Shown here: positions 10,750-20,842 of the stretch, piece by piece
Position numbering within the stretch: the stretch's first letter is position 1
Layout of the letters: each line of letters opens with the position of its first letter
Source: Craspedostauros australis
Lineage: Eukaryota; Bacillariophyta; Bacillariophyceae; Mastogloiales; Achnanthaceae
DNA: 64,000 bases
Direction of reading: 5' to 3'
Assembly: GCA_026770025.1 (NCBI GenBank)
Contig: JAMXDE010000009.1
Coordinates: 1,153,001-1,217,000 of the forward strand
Translations under genes and position numbers: made by a program
The notes under the pieces: generated by a model
The model's input: the letters and a program-made list of their open reading frames with translations, nothing else
The model's database searches: none
What the model was told of the DNA's origin: nothing

Positions 10750-13700
10750 TCAGTTCTCCAAGATCGCCTTCAACAAGGTCTGCCGTCTTGGACTATCAAC
10801 GAACATGGCCCGGATCAGGCCAGCGAGCTCCGGACCGAGCACATCTCGGAAGATCCCCTGCGACAGCGCAACCTCGATGTCGGACAACGAGGATGCCCAA
10901 ACCTTGGTCCACGCCGTGAATCGGCTCCATTCGTTGCTTGATGTGGAAAGCGTTTGCTCGGACGCGCCCGCACGCTCGAATGTCTGAATCAGCCCGTGTC
11001 GGATCTTGTCGAAGAGTCCCGTGAGGAAGTGGCATGCCCTTGGCGTGATGGACATGGGCATGGCCTCCGCGGCGCCGCCAGGACGGTTGGTCCCAACAAC
11101 GTGATGGGAAAAGATGGTCATCAGAACATCGGCGAGGAAACCCATGGATCTGCCAAAGATGGAAAGGCTCAGCAACGGCGGATTCCAGGTCTGCTGTAGA
11201 TGCTGGAGATGGTAGAGCGCTGCGTCGACGGCAGTTTCTGCGTCGGACCATTCCTGCACCGGCTCCGAGCTCGACAGGGATTGCGACAGGTAACCGATGC
11301 GCGGAACGACCAAATCCACGATCTGCTGCTTCTGGATGTCGATCATCTGTCCCAGGCTCCTGTCCGCCAATTCACGGAACAGCGGGACCATGTCGACGAA
11401 CATGCACAACTGCGGTACGAGCTTCGACGAGTTGTCGATGCCGGCCTGAATATCCTCCTTGGGCGGACCGAGGTCGTCCTTGTACTGCAGCCCAAGAGTG
11501 AGGCAGTGGTGGCTGAAAAAGATGCAGTCGTTATGAAGGATGGCAGCAGTGCGCGGTATCTTCGACACCTCCTTGTCGTACTTGGAGGGAATGATGGATC
11601 TGTACAGGAAGAGGTACTGCCTCGCTGTTTTGTACAGCACAGCTGGCAGTTCGTCCCACGGAACTTGCGTCAACGTAGTTGTCGCAGGGAATTCCGATTC
11701 TGCTTGTTGCGTGTTGATATGATCTGCCTTTCGCTTGGCATTCAGAGCCTTCGCCGCAGACACCGCTTCTTCCATCGTGGCATGGATCCTGTCTAAAAGC
11801 AGCTGCGCGATTTGAGAAACGCTTGCCTTGTGCAGAAGGAAGACGGACATGGCGTTGCCGATCTTCACCTCGAACGGCGTGCCCTTGATGCCCTTGGGTG
11901 GTTGCGTTTGTGAATGTGTCGACGGGTCATAACCGGCCACCTGCGTGTTGTGATAGTCAGACTTTTCAATGAGCTCCCTGGCCTCAAAGAGCAGAATCTC
12001 TCGCCGATGATCGATGTAGTGCGATGTGTACTGTTCGCAGATACTCAGAAGGCGGTTTGCTTGATGCGTGATGTTCGATTCAGATTGTGAGGATGCACTG
12101 AGCTGTTTCAACGTGTCAACGAAGGGTCGGCAGAATGACTTCAGCAGCTTGCCCATCGTGTCCAGCTGATCCAGATCGGACGATGGGACGAAGTCAGGCA
12201 ACGTGGTTTCCGTGATGGCCCTCGCCAGCGGGTCCATCCATAGGCCATTGTCATAGCCGAACGATTTGCTGTCAATGGCGAGCACTTCCAACCTTAGCGG
12301 TGACGGCAGCGCATCTGGCTTGCCGAAGCAACGGCGCTCGACAGTGTCATAGAGCATGGGCCTTTCCATCAAGACGTGCTTGTGCACGAATGCGATGATG
12401 CGGCCCATGAGCTCCAGGGTCGGCTGCCACGCTGTGATTGCGGGGAAAGTTTCACTCGATGGAGCTCGACGAGCCGAAGATAGATCGCGCGACCATTCCA
12501 TGCGGTGCATTGTCGCAGATTTTGATTTCGCGAGGATATTTGCTGCCGTGCCACCCAGGAGGCTCTTCGAGGCTCGGTCTGACGATTCCACAATCTGGTA
12601 CGACACCGCTGACAACGGCGTTTTGGATTGCTTGTGCTGCGCGATGAGCGGGTGCACCACTTGCTTGATGAGCCGCTGGGTGAGGCGGCGGATGAATTCG
12701 CTGAGCGAGTTCTCTCCACCGTGACCTTGCAACGTCTCTAGCACATGATACGAATCCTCCAAGGCGCGTGATGATTTGACAGACATCTCATTTGCCTCCA
12801 GCGTGATGCAGGACTGCAGGTTGTTCCTGGCAGCATGCACTAACTCAACTCTCTGCGAACGAATATCGCTCTGGATGGAACGGAAGATGTGCCGCTGCTC
12901 CTCGACCATGTCATCCATCTTTTGATTGGCGTCGCACAGATGCTCGTAGGCTTTGAGCCAGCTGATGGCTGCCTCTGGCAGATTGACCTCACCGTCGACC
13001 GTGAGATGAGACGCGTTGCGCGCCAACGCTGGTGTGCTGAGGGTCTTGGAGTCATCCAGCTTGGATCTGGCCAAACTGCACGCTCTGAGGAATGCGATGC
13101 GTTGTGATAGATGCTGCGCTTTCTCGCGAAGCTGGTCTGTTGAAATAGCAGCATCGGCAGGCGCACCAGTGGTCGCAGCCGGAAACCCATCCACGGCAGG
13201 GTCATCATACGAGTCCACGCCCATGGAGGCACTGAAAGACGACGAGGTCTGCAAGGGGGAGATGTTCTCCCTGTCGTGGCTGCGGGAGTGCGCCTGTGCA
13301 TGCTCATCTTCATCCAGCACACGCTCCAAATTGCGCTCGACCTTGGCCAATGACTCTCGGATGTTGCGTTCCACGACAGACGGTTCCTGACCGAACAGAT
13401 CCATGCCAAGGCGAAAGCTGAGATTGGTATCGTCGTGGATGCTGCGCTCTTTGTAGATGCTTGCCATTCCCGCGGGCATTGCCTCTTGCGTGGCCTTGTC
13501 GATGGCGTCGCGGATCTTCGTCAATCGTTCATCCAGAACATCATCGTCGTTGCGATCATCCCCATCATCACCACTCTCCAGTCCGATCTTCTTCAGTTCC
13601 TCGGCATCGTCCACTTTGGACCCCTGTTTGACATCAAAGTGCGGCTGCTGCTGCTGCTGAATTGTTTGATCCGGAGATGAACCCACCATGCCAAACGGAA

Positions 13701-13932
13701 CGACGCCATCGTCGCCAGAGTTGATGTCCGATGACCCAAAAGGCTGAGCAGCATGCATGACCTCGGTCATTGGTATTTCGCCGCGTTCCGGGCCGTCAGC
13801 ATCCACAAAGGCTTGGTCGTCGGCGGCATGGAGATCCGCACCGTCGCTGTCTCCGAAGGCAGACGAGCCTTGCGACAGCATGACCTTCGAGATGTTCAGT
13901 TCCTCCGTGGTCTCTTCCTCGATCGCTTCCAT
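10750..13932 (-). CDS. ZW10: ZW10 homologue (NRZ/Dsl1 tethering complex, RZZ kinetochore)
   Basis: Single exon of 1060 residues. ZW10 with NAG/Sec39 and RINT1/Tip20 tethers Golgi-derived vesicles at the ER; in animals it also belongs to the RZZ kinetochore complex. The diagnostic part is near the C-terminus: YRSIIPSKYD followed by AAILHNDCIFFSHHCLTLG, which matches the ZW10 signature (AxxLHNDCxYxxHHLLTLG). The extreme C-terminus (IRAMFVDSPRRQTLLKAI) also fits the family. The middle is helical, with a long coiled-coil-like segment (residues ~270-420). About 250 acidic, disordered N-terminal residues with a poly-Gln stretch precede the conserved region, making it longer than animal ZW10 (about 780 residues). 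ATG at 13932 is the first in frame. Confidence 0.85.
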   Translation of the reverse strand: MEAIEEETTEELNISKVMLSQGSSAFGDSDGADLHAADDQAFVDADGPERGEIPMTEVMHAAQPFGSSDINSGDDGVVPFGMVGSSPDQTIQQQQQPHFDVKQGSKVDDAEELKKIGLESGDDGDDRNDDDVLDERLTKIRDAIDKATQEAMPAGMASIYKERSIHDDTNLSFRLGMDLFGQEPSVVERNIRESLAKVERNLERVLDEDEHAQAHSRSHDRENISPLQTSSSFSASMGVDSYDDPAVDGFPAATTGAPADAAISTDQLREKAQHLSQRIAFLRACSLARSKLDDSKTLSTPALARNASHLTVDGEVNLPEAAISWLKAYEHLCDANQKMDDMVEEQRHIFRSIQSDIRSQRVELVHAARNNLQSCITLEANEMSVKSSRALEDSYHVLETLQGHGGENSLSEFIRRLTQRLIKQVVHPLIAQHKQSKTPLSAVSYQIVESSDRASKSLLGGTAANILAKSKSATMHRMEWSRDLSSARRAPSSETFPAITAWQPTLELMGRIIAFVHKHVLMERPMLYDTVERRCFGKPDALPSPLRLEVLAIDSKSFGYDNGLWMDPLARAITETTLPDFVPSSDLDQLDTMGKLLKSFCRPFVDTLKQLSASSQSESNITHQANRLLSICEQYTSHYIDHRREILLFEARELIEKSDYHNTQVAGYDPSTHSQTQPPKGIKGTPFEVKIGNAMSVFLLHKASVSQIAQLLLDRIHATMEEAVSAAKALNAKRKADHINTQQAESEFPATTTLTQVPWDELPAVLYKTARQYLFLYRSIIPSKYDKEVSKIPRTAAILHNDCIFFSHHCLTLGLQYKDDLGPPKEDIQAGIDNSSKLVPQLCMFVDMVPLFRELADRSLGQMIDIQKQQIVDLVVPRIGYLSQSLSSSEPVQEWSDAETAVDAALYHLQHLQQTWNPPLLSLSIFGRSMGFLADVLMTIFSHHVVGTNRPGGAAEAMPMSITPRACHFLTGLFDKIRHGLIQTFERAGASEQTLSTSSNEWSRFTAWTKVWASSLSDIEVALSQGIFRDVLGPELAGLIRAMFVDSPRRQTLLKAILEN

Positions 13933-14886
13933 CGTTGTCGAGTATAATATCTCTTGAGAGCTCTAGCGTCGGTCGTTCTTGGTGCGTGCAGTGCTTGCAG
14001 TGTGACAGGGTATCAATATTGCGGTATTGGTACGGCTACTCGTGGACAGTCTCCTGTTGTCGATGTGTACGGCCTGTGCTTGTGCGATACCTAGATTCAC
14101 AGTTGCTTCCTGTTGGCTGGTGTGCGGGTTGTGGTAGTTGGACGACTATGGTGCCAGGCACGACATGCAGAAGCGCTGTTGTTGATCTTGCTTCTCTGTG
14201 ATACTCTTGTGGGTCTGTTGTACTGTTGTGCGCCTCTTTGTGGCTTGTCGTTGTCTTGTGTCTTGACATGACCGAATAAAAAATTCAAATCTTGTCTTTC
14301 CGCATTTCAAAACGTCCGAGAGTTCGGTCGGGCAATCGCCGCTCCGTCCTTCAGACACACGAACATGGCGGATTCGATGACAGATGGATGGAATTCTTCT
14401 TTCTCATCATCCATTTCTGACAGCACAGGATCACATGTCATGTAAGATGGCCATGGACTCATGTGCGCCCTAAGCTCGATTCCGTCGTTGGTGTTGTGTC
14501 GAAGCACGGTATGGTATACAGCATGCTTCTCCGCTTGGCATGCTCAGTTCTTCAACCACTCTCTATCATTCGTGTTGTGGTTCTCCCTTGTTGTTCTACT
14601 ATTCTTATTCTATTGTATTGTATTGTATTTGTGGTTGTATTGGTATGGTGGATATTCCTTGCGGTCGTGCTCTCTGTACGCGTGGTCGAGCATCGCGCGA
14701 AAGCTCACAAAGTGCTTTGCATCGACAAATGGCGCTTGAATGCATTGTACCTGCGAGCGTCTCTGCTCCTGTTGAGGTCCCGTTTCTGCAGCGCATCATT
14801 CGCGCAAGGATGAGAACGGGTCCTGTGGAAGGCAATCGTGAGACCATCTTCAGCGCGACAAGCAAGCATTGATGCATGTCTGAGAC
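13933..14886. other. Intergenic region upstream of ZW10
   Basis: No convincing gene. The first bases next to the ZW10 ATG contain GAGTATAATAT (13940-13950), which resembles a TATA-like or initiator element on either strand. The remaining sequence is T-rich with short shadow frames only. Confidence 0.5.
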
Positions 14887-15303
14887 TCAGTCAAGATCTT
14901 GCATCACGGCCTGCAGCAGTGCGCATTCGGCCGTGATGGCGACTCCCACCGCCATGGCACCGAGCGCGAAGGTAGCGACGGAGGACAGCGTCGATGGTTT
15001 GGATGCTGGCTTGCAATGCGATCGTTCCATCGCTTCGCTGCTTTGATGCTGCGACGGAGGCGCTGCTGTGGCAGCTGATGTCGAGGCTGGTGTTGGCAGT
15101 GCTTCCTGTTGATGTTGCCATGAGTCGACCGTTGGTGCCTGCATCGTCATCGGCGAGCGTCTTGTTCTGAGGTAGTTTCCGCCGAAATGGCGTTGCTCTG
15201 TGGCGAGCTCAGCGCCATGCGTTGAGGATCTCAGTCTGTGACCGATCATGACAGTGTCTGGCATCTCGGTGCATCGCTGAATGTTCCAATCCGATGGTGA
15301 CAT
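14887..15303 (-). CDS. Small hypothetical protein with C-terminal hydrophobic segment
   Basis: Frame of 138 residues with ATG at 15303 in a good context (CCACCATGT). The first 95 residues are polar and Ser/Thr/Ala/Gln-rich. A hydrophobic segment follows (about residues 107-132, VATFALGAMAVGVAITAECALL), long enough for one membrane helix, so the protein could be tail-anchored. No family is recognised. The frame is short and the polar part is low complexity, so a chance ORF cannot be ruled out. Confidence 0.42.
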   Translation of the reverse strand: MSPSDWNIQRCTEMPDTVMIGHRLRSSTHGAELATEQRHFGGNYLRTRRSPMTMQAPTVDSWQHQQEALPTPASTSAATAAPPSQHQSSEAMERSHCKPASKPSTLSSVATFALGAMAVGVAITAECALLQAVMQDLD

Positions 15304-16285
15304 GGTGGCTGTATTTGTATTTGTATTTGAGGTTGTGATTGTGATTGTAATTGCACGAGTAGTGTTGCTTGTGCGGCTGGGGCTGCTTGTGAGTTTTAGT
15401 GCGTTTTTATTTGTGAGGGGATGGTGATGTCCTTGTGAGTTTTTCGTGTTTTATTTTGTGAGGGGATGGTGATGTCTCTCCGAGGTCGTTTGCGTTGTTG
15501 TTTGTGTGGCGTGATGGTTGTGTGATGCGCCGTGTCTTGTTTGTTTGCCCTTGTTGTGCATGCGGAGAGAGCTGCTTCGTTTGGACTCTTTTTGCTCGTG
15601 GTTGTACCATCCATGCGTGAGCATGGATCGGTCCATCTCTTTCAACAGATCCCTGTCCACGCGTCGTAACCAGTGAACGCCAATGCCGATCTCCAACTGT
15701 TCCACTCAAAGTCTTCTTTCCGTGTTGTTGTTGGGCGGCGTCGTTGACATTTTCGGCGCGAGGAGTCGTGGTACTGGGCTTGTGTGAATCACTTGGCCAC
15801 AACACACAAGGCAATTCCTGGGTGTTCATGCGCTGTTTCATGACCAATCGGAGAAACCACGTCACATCCGTTGACTTGTGATTGCGAGCTCAAGTCATCG
15901 GCATGGGAACACATGACGTCATAACATTGTTTTTGTTTTCGCAGAATCATCCACGTTTGCAACATGGAGGTTACGGATAAATATATATTGAGTATCACTA
16001 ACCCTGTTGAAGGGAAAACCGCTTCGCGAACAACATCGTCGGAACAGGACAGATGTTCTCGGAATCATCAGGCGCAACAACGACAACAGCAACAACGGCA
16101 ACACCGCCATCAACAAGATTCTGCACCACTCCATCACTCAGTCTCCCTCTCTCTTTCTCTCTTCTCATTTAAATCAGACACAGCAAACCAAACCCCTCCA
16201 TTGTCCATTTTCCTTTCAGGTCATAACATACCACCCCGCATCCAACATCCCACGACGCAAGCACACACACGATCACACAAGCACA
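15304..16285. other. Intergenic region with tandem repeats
   Basis: No convincing gene. It holds (GTATTT)n-like repeats near 15310-15345 and a two-copy 46-bp tandem repeat at 15386-15476. The last ~150 bases are C/A-rich with CTCTCTCTTTCTC tracts and probably form the 5' leader of the gene starting at 16286. Confidence 0.5.
15386..15476. repeat. Two-copy 46-bp tandem repeat
   Basis: Unit 1 (15386-15431) and unit 2 (15432-15476) both begin CTTGTGAGTTTT and end TGTGAGGGGATGGTGATGTC. They differ at a handful of positions in the T-rich middle. This is a recent local duplication in a spacer. Confidence 0.8.
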
Positions 16286-16798
16286 ATGGGTTCCAAATCT
16301 AGCAAGAGCGCTGCGGCACAAGAACAAGCGAAGAAACCGACGTTCGCAGAAACGATGCAACAAAAGATCGACGACGAAATCACGCGACGCATGATGCTGC
16401 AACGCGAGGTGCAGATGGCCGTCAACATCGCCAAGGCCCGCGACAGCCTCTACATCTTTGGCTCCGTCTGGTTGACGTTGGTGTCGGGAGTCAGCACGGC
16501 GGTCGTTCTCAAGAAACCAGTGAACCACGTCGTCGCAGTGCCGATCGTGATCGGCGGCATCATGCTGAGCAACATGGCCGACATGGCGTACGGCAACAAG
16601 CTCGCGAGGGTCAACAAGGAGGCGGAGTACATCCTCGACAATGAACGTGCGCGGTTGGTGCCGTTCCCGCAGGCGCCGATGGCGCGGTTCTATTCGGCGC
16701 AGGAGCGGTCGGTCCTGTACGACCCGGCAACCGCGGTCGGTGACATGTTCCCGTATCAGAGCATCACGCGGTCCTTCACTCCGGAGGATACCAAATAG
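16286..16798 (+). CDS. Plg-R(KT)/PLGRKT-family membrane protein
   Basis: Protein of 170 residues. The ATG at 16286 (CACAATGGG) is chosen because homology starts there; the frame is open further upstream. The N-terminus MGSKSSKS fits an N-myristoylation signal. Then comes the family core: a charged helix with LQREVQMAVNIAKARD, two membrane helices (about residues 56-78, YIFGSVWLTLVSGVSTAVVL, and 85-106, VAVPIVIGGIMLSNMADMAY), and the after-helix segment YGNKLARVNKEAEYILDNE, which matches YGxxLxRxxxEAExIL of human PLGRKT. The C-terminal Lys that binds plasminogen in vertebrates is present here (EDTK) but is unlikely to have that role in an alga. The animal protein is at the plasma membrane and mitochondria; the basal role is unknown. 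Confidence 0.75.
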   Translation: MGSKSSKSAAAQEQAKKPTFAETMQQKIDDEITRRMMLQREVQMAVNIAKARDSLYIFGSVWLTLVSGVSTAVVLKKPVNHVVAVPIVIGGIMLSNMADMAYGNKLARVNKEAEYILDNERARLVPFPQAPMARFYSAQERSVLYDPATAVGDMFPYQSITRSFTPEDTK

Positions 16799-17840
16799 AC
16801 GATTGGATGGGATAAGTGCTCGTGGAGCGGAGGACTCACGTGCACGCCAAGTGTTCCCAATTGGAACTGATTTTGGTATTGCGAAATAAGAACAAATGAA
16901 ATGAAATGAAGTGAATTGAATTCAAGTCCGTATTAGATTGCTTCATGGCAGGACAGCCTCCCATAGATTTCACACTGTTGCTACTGCTGCTGTTGCCATT
17001 GTTGGTGTTGCTGCAATTTCTTCGCCGTCTGCTTCTCTCTTCCTCCTCGTGAAGGAGATGAAGATTCCGCAACAGGCAATCTGTGTTGCGAGAAAAAGTG
17101 AGGAGAAAAATAGCTCGAGTGTAATTTGCGGGTACTTGTCCAGCTCCCGCACCATAACATCACACACAACGTTCCGCGCGCATAACAAAGCGGGTTACTG
17201 CGGCCTTTCACGATAAACACAAACATGCATCTGACACGACGCAGACAGGCTCCAGGCTATTGTGTCCAATGTTATGTTTGGAGCCCGTGACGCACTGAAC
17301 AACGTCGCCCAATCGATGCATTGGAGAACACGCAACAACATGACATTGCCACACGCCAAAGAAAGGTCAACGAAGGAGCGATGGGAGTGTGTGAATGTTG
17401 TTGTTTGCAATGTTCACCGATTCGAAGTCACTTGTTGGCGGTTGTTGCGAACAATGCAACGCGATGCAAGGCACATCCACATGCCAACAACAAGAGGAGC
17501 AAGCAGAACATCGTGAACTCATCTCCAATACCCCACAACACTGCCCTGTCCTCGACAGCAACGACGAGGAGGATCATCACATTCACCCATGCGTTGATCC
17601 ATCACATTGCATTCCCCTGGAGCAACCAGGAGAGCGAGAACGGAACTGAAGACGAAGGACTATCCGACGACGAGCATCGACGGCAACGGCAAGGCGCTCA
17701 TTCATCTTTCAGATCATCGCTGCGACAGATAATACCTCTCTGCTCTTCCCGGATCATTATCGGAGACAAGCCAAAAGTGCGACCACGCGACATCGAAAGC
17801 AACCGCAACGCATAGAATCAAGCGCATAGAATTAAACGCA
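16799..17840. other. Intergenic region
   Basis: About 1 kb between two plus-strand genes. Only short frames with no conserved content are present. The part just before 17841 (AAGCGCATAGAATTAAACGCA) is probably the 5' leader of the next gene. Confidence 0.5.
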
Positions 17841-19087
17841 ATGTCCATGTCAGAAGAGAGCGCGTCGTTCGTCCTCATCCACGAGGATGGTGTGTTCGAC
17901 CATTACAGCCCCTTCCAGCATGGCTGGTTCAGCCTCAACTGCGTCATCGTCATGTGGCTGTTGGCCCATCTCACGACATCGTGCCTCACCAACATGGACC
18001 GCTACAACATCAAGACTCTATTCAGGGAACTCGAAGAGGACAGGCAAAAGACCCTCGTCGTGCATGTGCTGCGCACGATCATCACGACGATCGCATTCAT
18101 CCTGCAAATCTACGGCAGCACGCACTACCTGTTCCAGCTCAAGGATTCCACCACGTCGCATCAGCTCAATTGGTCCTTCTTTGCGGCGCAGAGTATCGTC
18201 GTGTTGTACATTTGGGAGATCATCTATCGCAAGACCATTCGATGGGCCCGATTGACCCATTTCGTCGCCGTGCTGGTCCTGCTGCAAATGAGCATCGCGG
18301 CCTATTACGATTCATCCGATATGATCTACCTTCGGTTCATCACATTGGTGGGCATGTTCGCCACGACGGAACAAATGAGGTGAGTGACTGTGCGAGTACA
18401 AATGCACTGCTTTGCGGGGTTCGCTGCGATAATAACCTTCAACAGGTTGCGGCGCTATTGCTGCCTGTGGATGTTGCCGGCTGGGATGACGAGCCACGGA
18501 TTACCACCGCAGACATCGACTACCAATCTCATGTAAGCATGCAACCCCTTTAATAAACCCGCGCACTCACGTCCACGCCAACATCATCACCATCATCATC
18601 CATTGGACATCCACATCAATTCGACGACTCGATCCGCAGCTCCGTCGCGACCTTCTTCTACACGCTCGATCTCTTTACACAGCGCCACGCGACATTGTTC
18701 AAGCTCGCAGCGTATCAGGCGCTCATCAGCAAGACGATCATCGCCGCCGTATCCATCCTGTATTATTCAGTCTCCATCGTCATGGGTGGCAAATTCGAGG
18801 ACAACTCGACGACGATACTCGTCCTGTGGAAATTCTTGTTTCTGCCCACCATCTCTCTGCTGTTCGGCGTCGAAATCTACACCGTGCAGAAGCTGCACGC
18901 CCTGTCGGAAGAATGCCGCGCGAGGGAGGAACGGCGGATCCGAGCACTGATGGAACGTGCCTGCCTGCGATTGATACCGGCCACGAAGAAGCTCTCCATC
19001 ATCCAGGAGGCGGCCGACGAGGCCAGCGCAACGAGCCACGATGATTGGGACAGCGACGTCGAGGCCTCCAGCGTGCGATCCCCGTGA
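17841..19087 (+). CDS. Multi-pass membrane protein, TLC-domain-like, spliced
   Basis: Preferred model: exons 17841-18379 and 18640-19087, with an intron of 260 nt (donor GTGAGT, acceptor CCGCAG) joining in phase 2 to give ...FATTEQMSSSVATFFYTLDLF, 328 residues. A second in-phase possibility keeps an 87-nt cassette at 18446-18532 (CAACAG acceptor, GTAAGC donor) as an extra exon. I count about six or seven hydrophobic helices; helices 3-5 (AAQSIVVLYIWEIIYRKTIRW, then THFVAVLVLLQMSIAAYYD) resemble the ELIYR...H(H) pattern of TLC-domain proteins (TRAM/LAG1/CLN8 fold; ceramide synthesis or lipid handling). The His that is catalytic in ceramide synthases is single here. The C-terminal ~80 residues are charged and cytosolic. 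The TLC assignment is tentative. Confidence 0.6.
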
Positions 19088-19336
19088 TGCCGGCCTTGGA
19101 TGCGCGCGGTTGCGGAAGGACGAAACCTTCCTGCACACATCATCCGATCGCCGATGTGGCAGATTCTGTGCCCCTTTGTTATAAGAGGCACGGCGTTGCC
19201 ATCATACATTTTACTAATACATAGTCTAGTATAATAGATTACTCCGCTCTACATTTATTCTACGCGTATGGATGTAGGAAAATTGTCTTGTTTGATCCGT
19301 CGCAGTCTACAAGCACTTTAGTGTAGACCATTGCGT

Positions 19337-19372
19337 TCACATGTAGTCAGACGAGTCGAGATCCAAAATGGC
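19337..19372 (+). repeat. 36-nt leader repeat, copy 1
   Basis: Matches 22794-22829 at 33 of 36 positions, both on the plus strand and both ending in AAAATGGC that supplies an ATG. The shared core includes ACGAGTCGAGATC. Further upstream the two loci also share GTTTGATCC, GTCTA and GTGTAGA in the same order with different spacing. This looks like a duplicated 5' leader/promoter rather than chance. Confidence 0.8.
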
Positions 19373-19529
19373 AATTCTCAGGACTTGTTCGTTCGCTTCT
19401 TTCTCGTTTTTGTTCTTGTGCCTTTTGTTCAACATCGGCGTCGACGTCGACGCCGACAAGGAGGTGTCAACGTGCCATCCTCTTCACACGACCCAAGACG
19501 TTCATAACTCTATGTGCAAGCGAGAGTAA
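19368..19529 (+). CDS. Possible secreted microprotein 1 (53 aa)
   Basis: Short frame directly behind the 36-nt leader. Residues 1-23 form a classic signal peptide (MAILRTCSF then a Phe/Leu-rich core SFLFLCLLF), with a likely cleavage after DVDA (residue 29). The predicted mature part is about 24 residues with two Cys (STCHPLHTT...MCKRE). No family is recognised. Support comes from the leader shared with 22825-23016, whose ORF also starts with a hydrophobic N-terminus. Without transcripts this remains a candidate. Confidence 0.4.
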   Translation: MAILRTCSFASFSFLFLCLLFNIGVDVDADKEVSTCHPLHTTQDVHNSMCKRE

Positions 19530-19766
19530 AGGGAGGCATCTCTAAGCGGAAAGGAAAGCAATTCCAAACATGAATGGGTGCGGCAAGTGCGATCAGATGA
19601 GTGTCTCGGCCTCGTTGGCCGCGACGAGTGTGGATGCCGCCGTGGAGACTTGCAGTAGCAGTGCTGTGAACTTGCGCGGAATGCAACCTGATCCATCTCC
19701 GCCCAAATTCGATCATAAATTCAAGACAGAAAGCAAAACAGTACAACAGCATTGCCATCACCGACA

Positions 19767-20421
19767 ATGGCAGCCCCACCACCACCGCCCGATGATCACA
19801 TATGGAGACCCAAGGGTGGCAGAGCCCACCACAACCATGCAGCGAACATCATCTACAGATGTATCATACGCCAGTTCTGGCTAGACTATCACAGTGCGCC
19901 GAGAGGTGAGAAGTGGTGGGTGGTAGAGCTTGCCCGTGCAAGCATCAATGAGACGACGTCGGGTCTCTTCGTCAAGAACGTTCGTCTTGTCAACGGTCGA
20001 TTGACCTGGGACGAGCGTGGTGACCGTGAGGTTTTCAGAACGATTCAACATGCCCTGCGCGAGGGGAATCCCCCCGCTCCTATCGATCCCCAAGTACTGC
20101 AAGGCGCTCAGAGTCGCGTTGGTAAGTCACTGCATCTCAGTCCATCGCAGTCCATGACATTTCCTTTCACTTTTCCTTCATATCCACTGTGGCATCGCGT
20201 GTCCGGGTGCACCCCATTCTCACCGATCGTTGACATTTGCGTTCTATTGCTGCGCTCTCCTCTCCTCGATGAGTATCTCTTATGATCATCCCTTGGCAGC
20301 CGTTGCACGTGAGAGAGATAGGGCAGAACGAGAGACGTACAACACTAACCAAGACATCGATGAAGTGTTGCTGCAGGATGAAGATTGGATGGATTTTTTG
20401 GCCGATCTTGCACAACCGTAG
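19767..20421 (+). CDS. DUF6824-like domain protein, spliced, ends at an in-frame TAG
   Basis: Exons 19767-20121 and 20300-20421. The 178-nt intron has donor GTAAGT and acceptor TTGGCAG, in phase 1; the product is 158 residues. The ATG at 19767 (ACAATGGCA) starts MAAPPPPPDDHIW. Residues ~8-95 fit the DUF6824 pattern seen in diatoms: a GRG-like start here changed to PKGGRAHHNHAANIIYR, then a long amphipathic helix (FWLDYHSAPRGEK), a second helix, GLFVKN, W-x-x and a closing basic helix (FRTIQHALRE). The glycine-rich start is divergent. The tail is acidic (DIDEVLLQDEDWMDF). After TAG the same frame stays open to 20823 with gene-like composition; see findings. The function of DUF6824 is unknown. 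Confidence 0.65.
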
Positions 20422-20842
20422 CCGCCCCTTTTGGAGCCCCAACCGTCCGACGACTTGATGAACGACGATGGTATCCCGAGTACCAGCCCAGACGTCGATC
20501 AATTGTATTCGTGCCCCAGCGAGGGAGCCACCATCGCAGAACTTGTCCAACGTCCAGCCAAACAAATATGCTGGTTCAATTTGGAAATGCGCCGGCACAT
20601 GGTGTTCGACGAGGATCTGCCCTGGTTCGACAACCACGGTGCCCATGCACACACGGGCTCTGCCTTCGCGCCATTGTACAACCTCTCCAGAGAGAAGGTC
20701 CGATCAGCAGACGTTCACTTCAATCATCTACATCACAAGAGTCATAACAGACATGTTGACATACTTAATTCTTACCTATCATTTCAAATACCCTACTGGC
20801 ACGAATGTCACATAACACCATAATCGCATCGAGTAGAGACGT
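20422..20842 (+). pseudogene. Possible in-frame continuation of the DUF6824-like gene beyond TAG
   Basis: The frame of exon 2 continues after the TAG (20419-20421) for 133 codons to a TAA near 20823. The translation is Pro/Asp-rich then aromatic (PSDDLMNDDGIPSTSPD, later WFNLEMRRHMVFDEDLPWF), resembling real protein more than a 3' UTR for about 90 codons. It could be the lost C-terminus of a gene broken by a nonsense mutation, a readthrough extension or a chance frame. Confidence 0.35.

Larger units (their letters stand above)
19088..19766. other. Intergenic region containing a leader-linked micro-ORF
   Basis: Apart from the possible 53-residue secreted peptide at 19368-19529 and its 36-nt leader repeat, no gene is seen. 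The first ~200 bases are AT-rich and probably hold the 3' UTR of the upstream gene. Confidence 0.5.

Noticed and set aside
14480..14813. Hydrophobic 90-116-codon plus-strand frames in the spacer upstream of ZW10
   Set aside because: T/G-rich low-complexity sequence (repeated TATTGTATT) gives Val/Leu/Tyr runs in all frames; no start context or motif.
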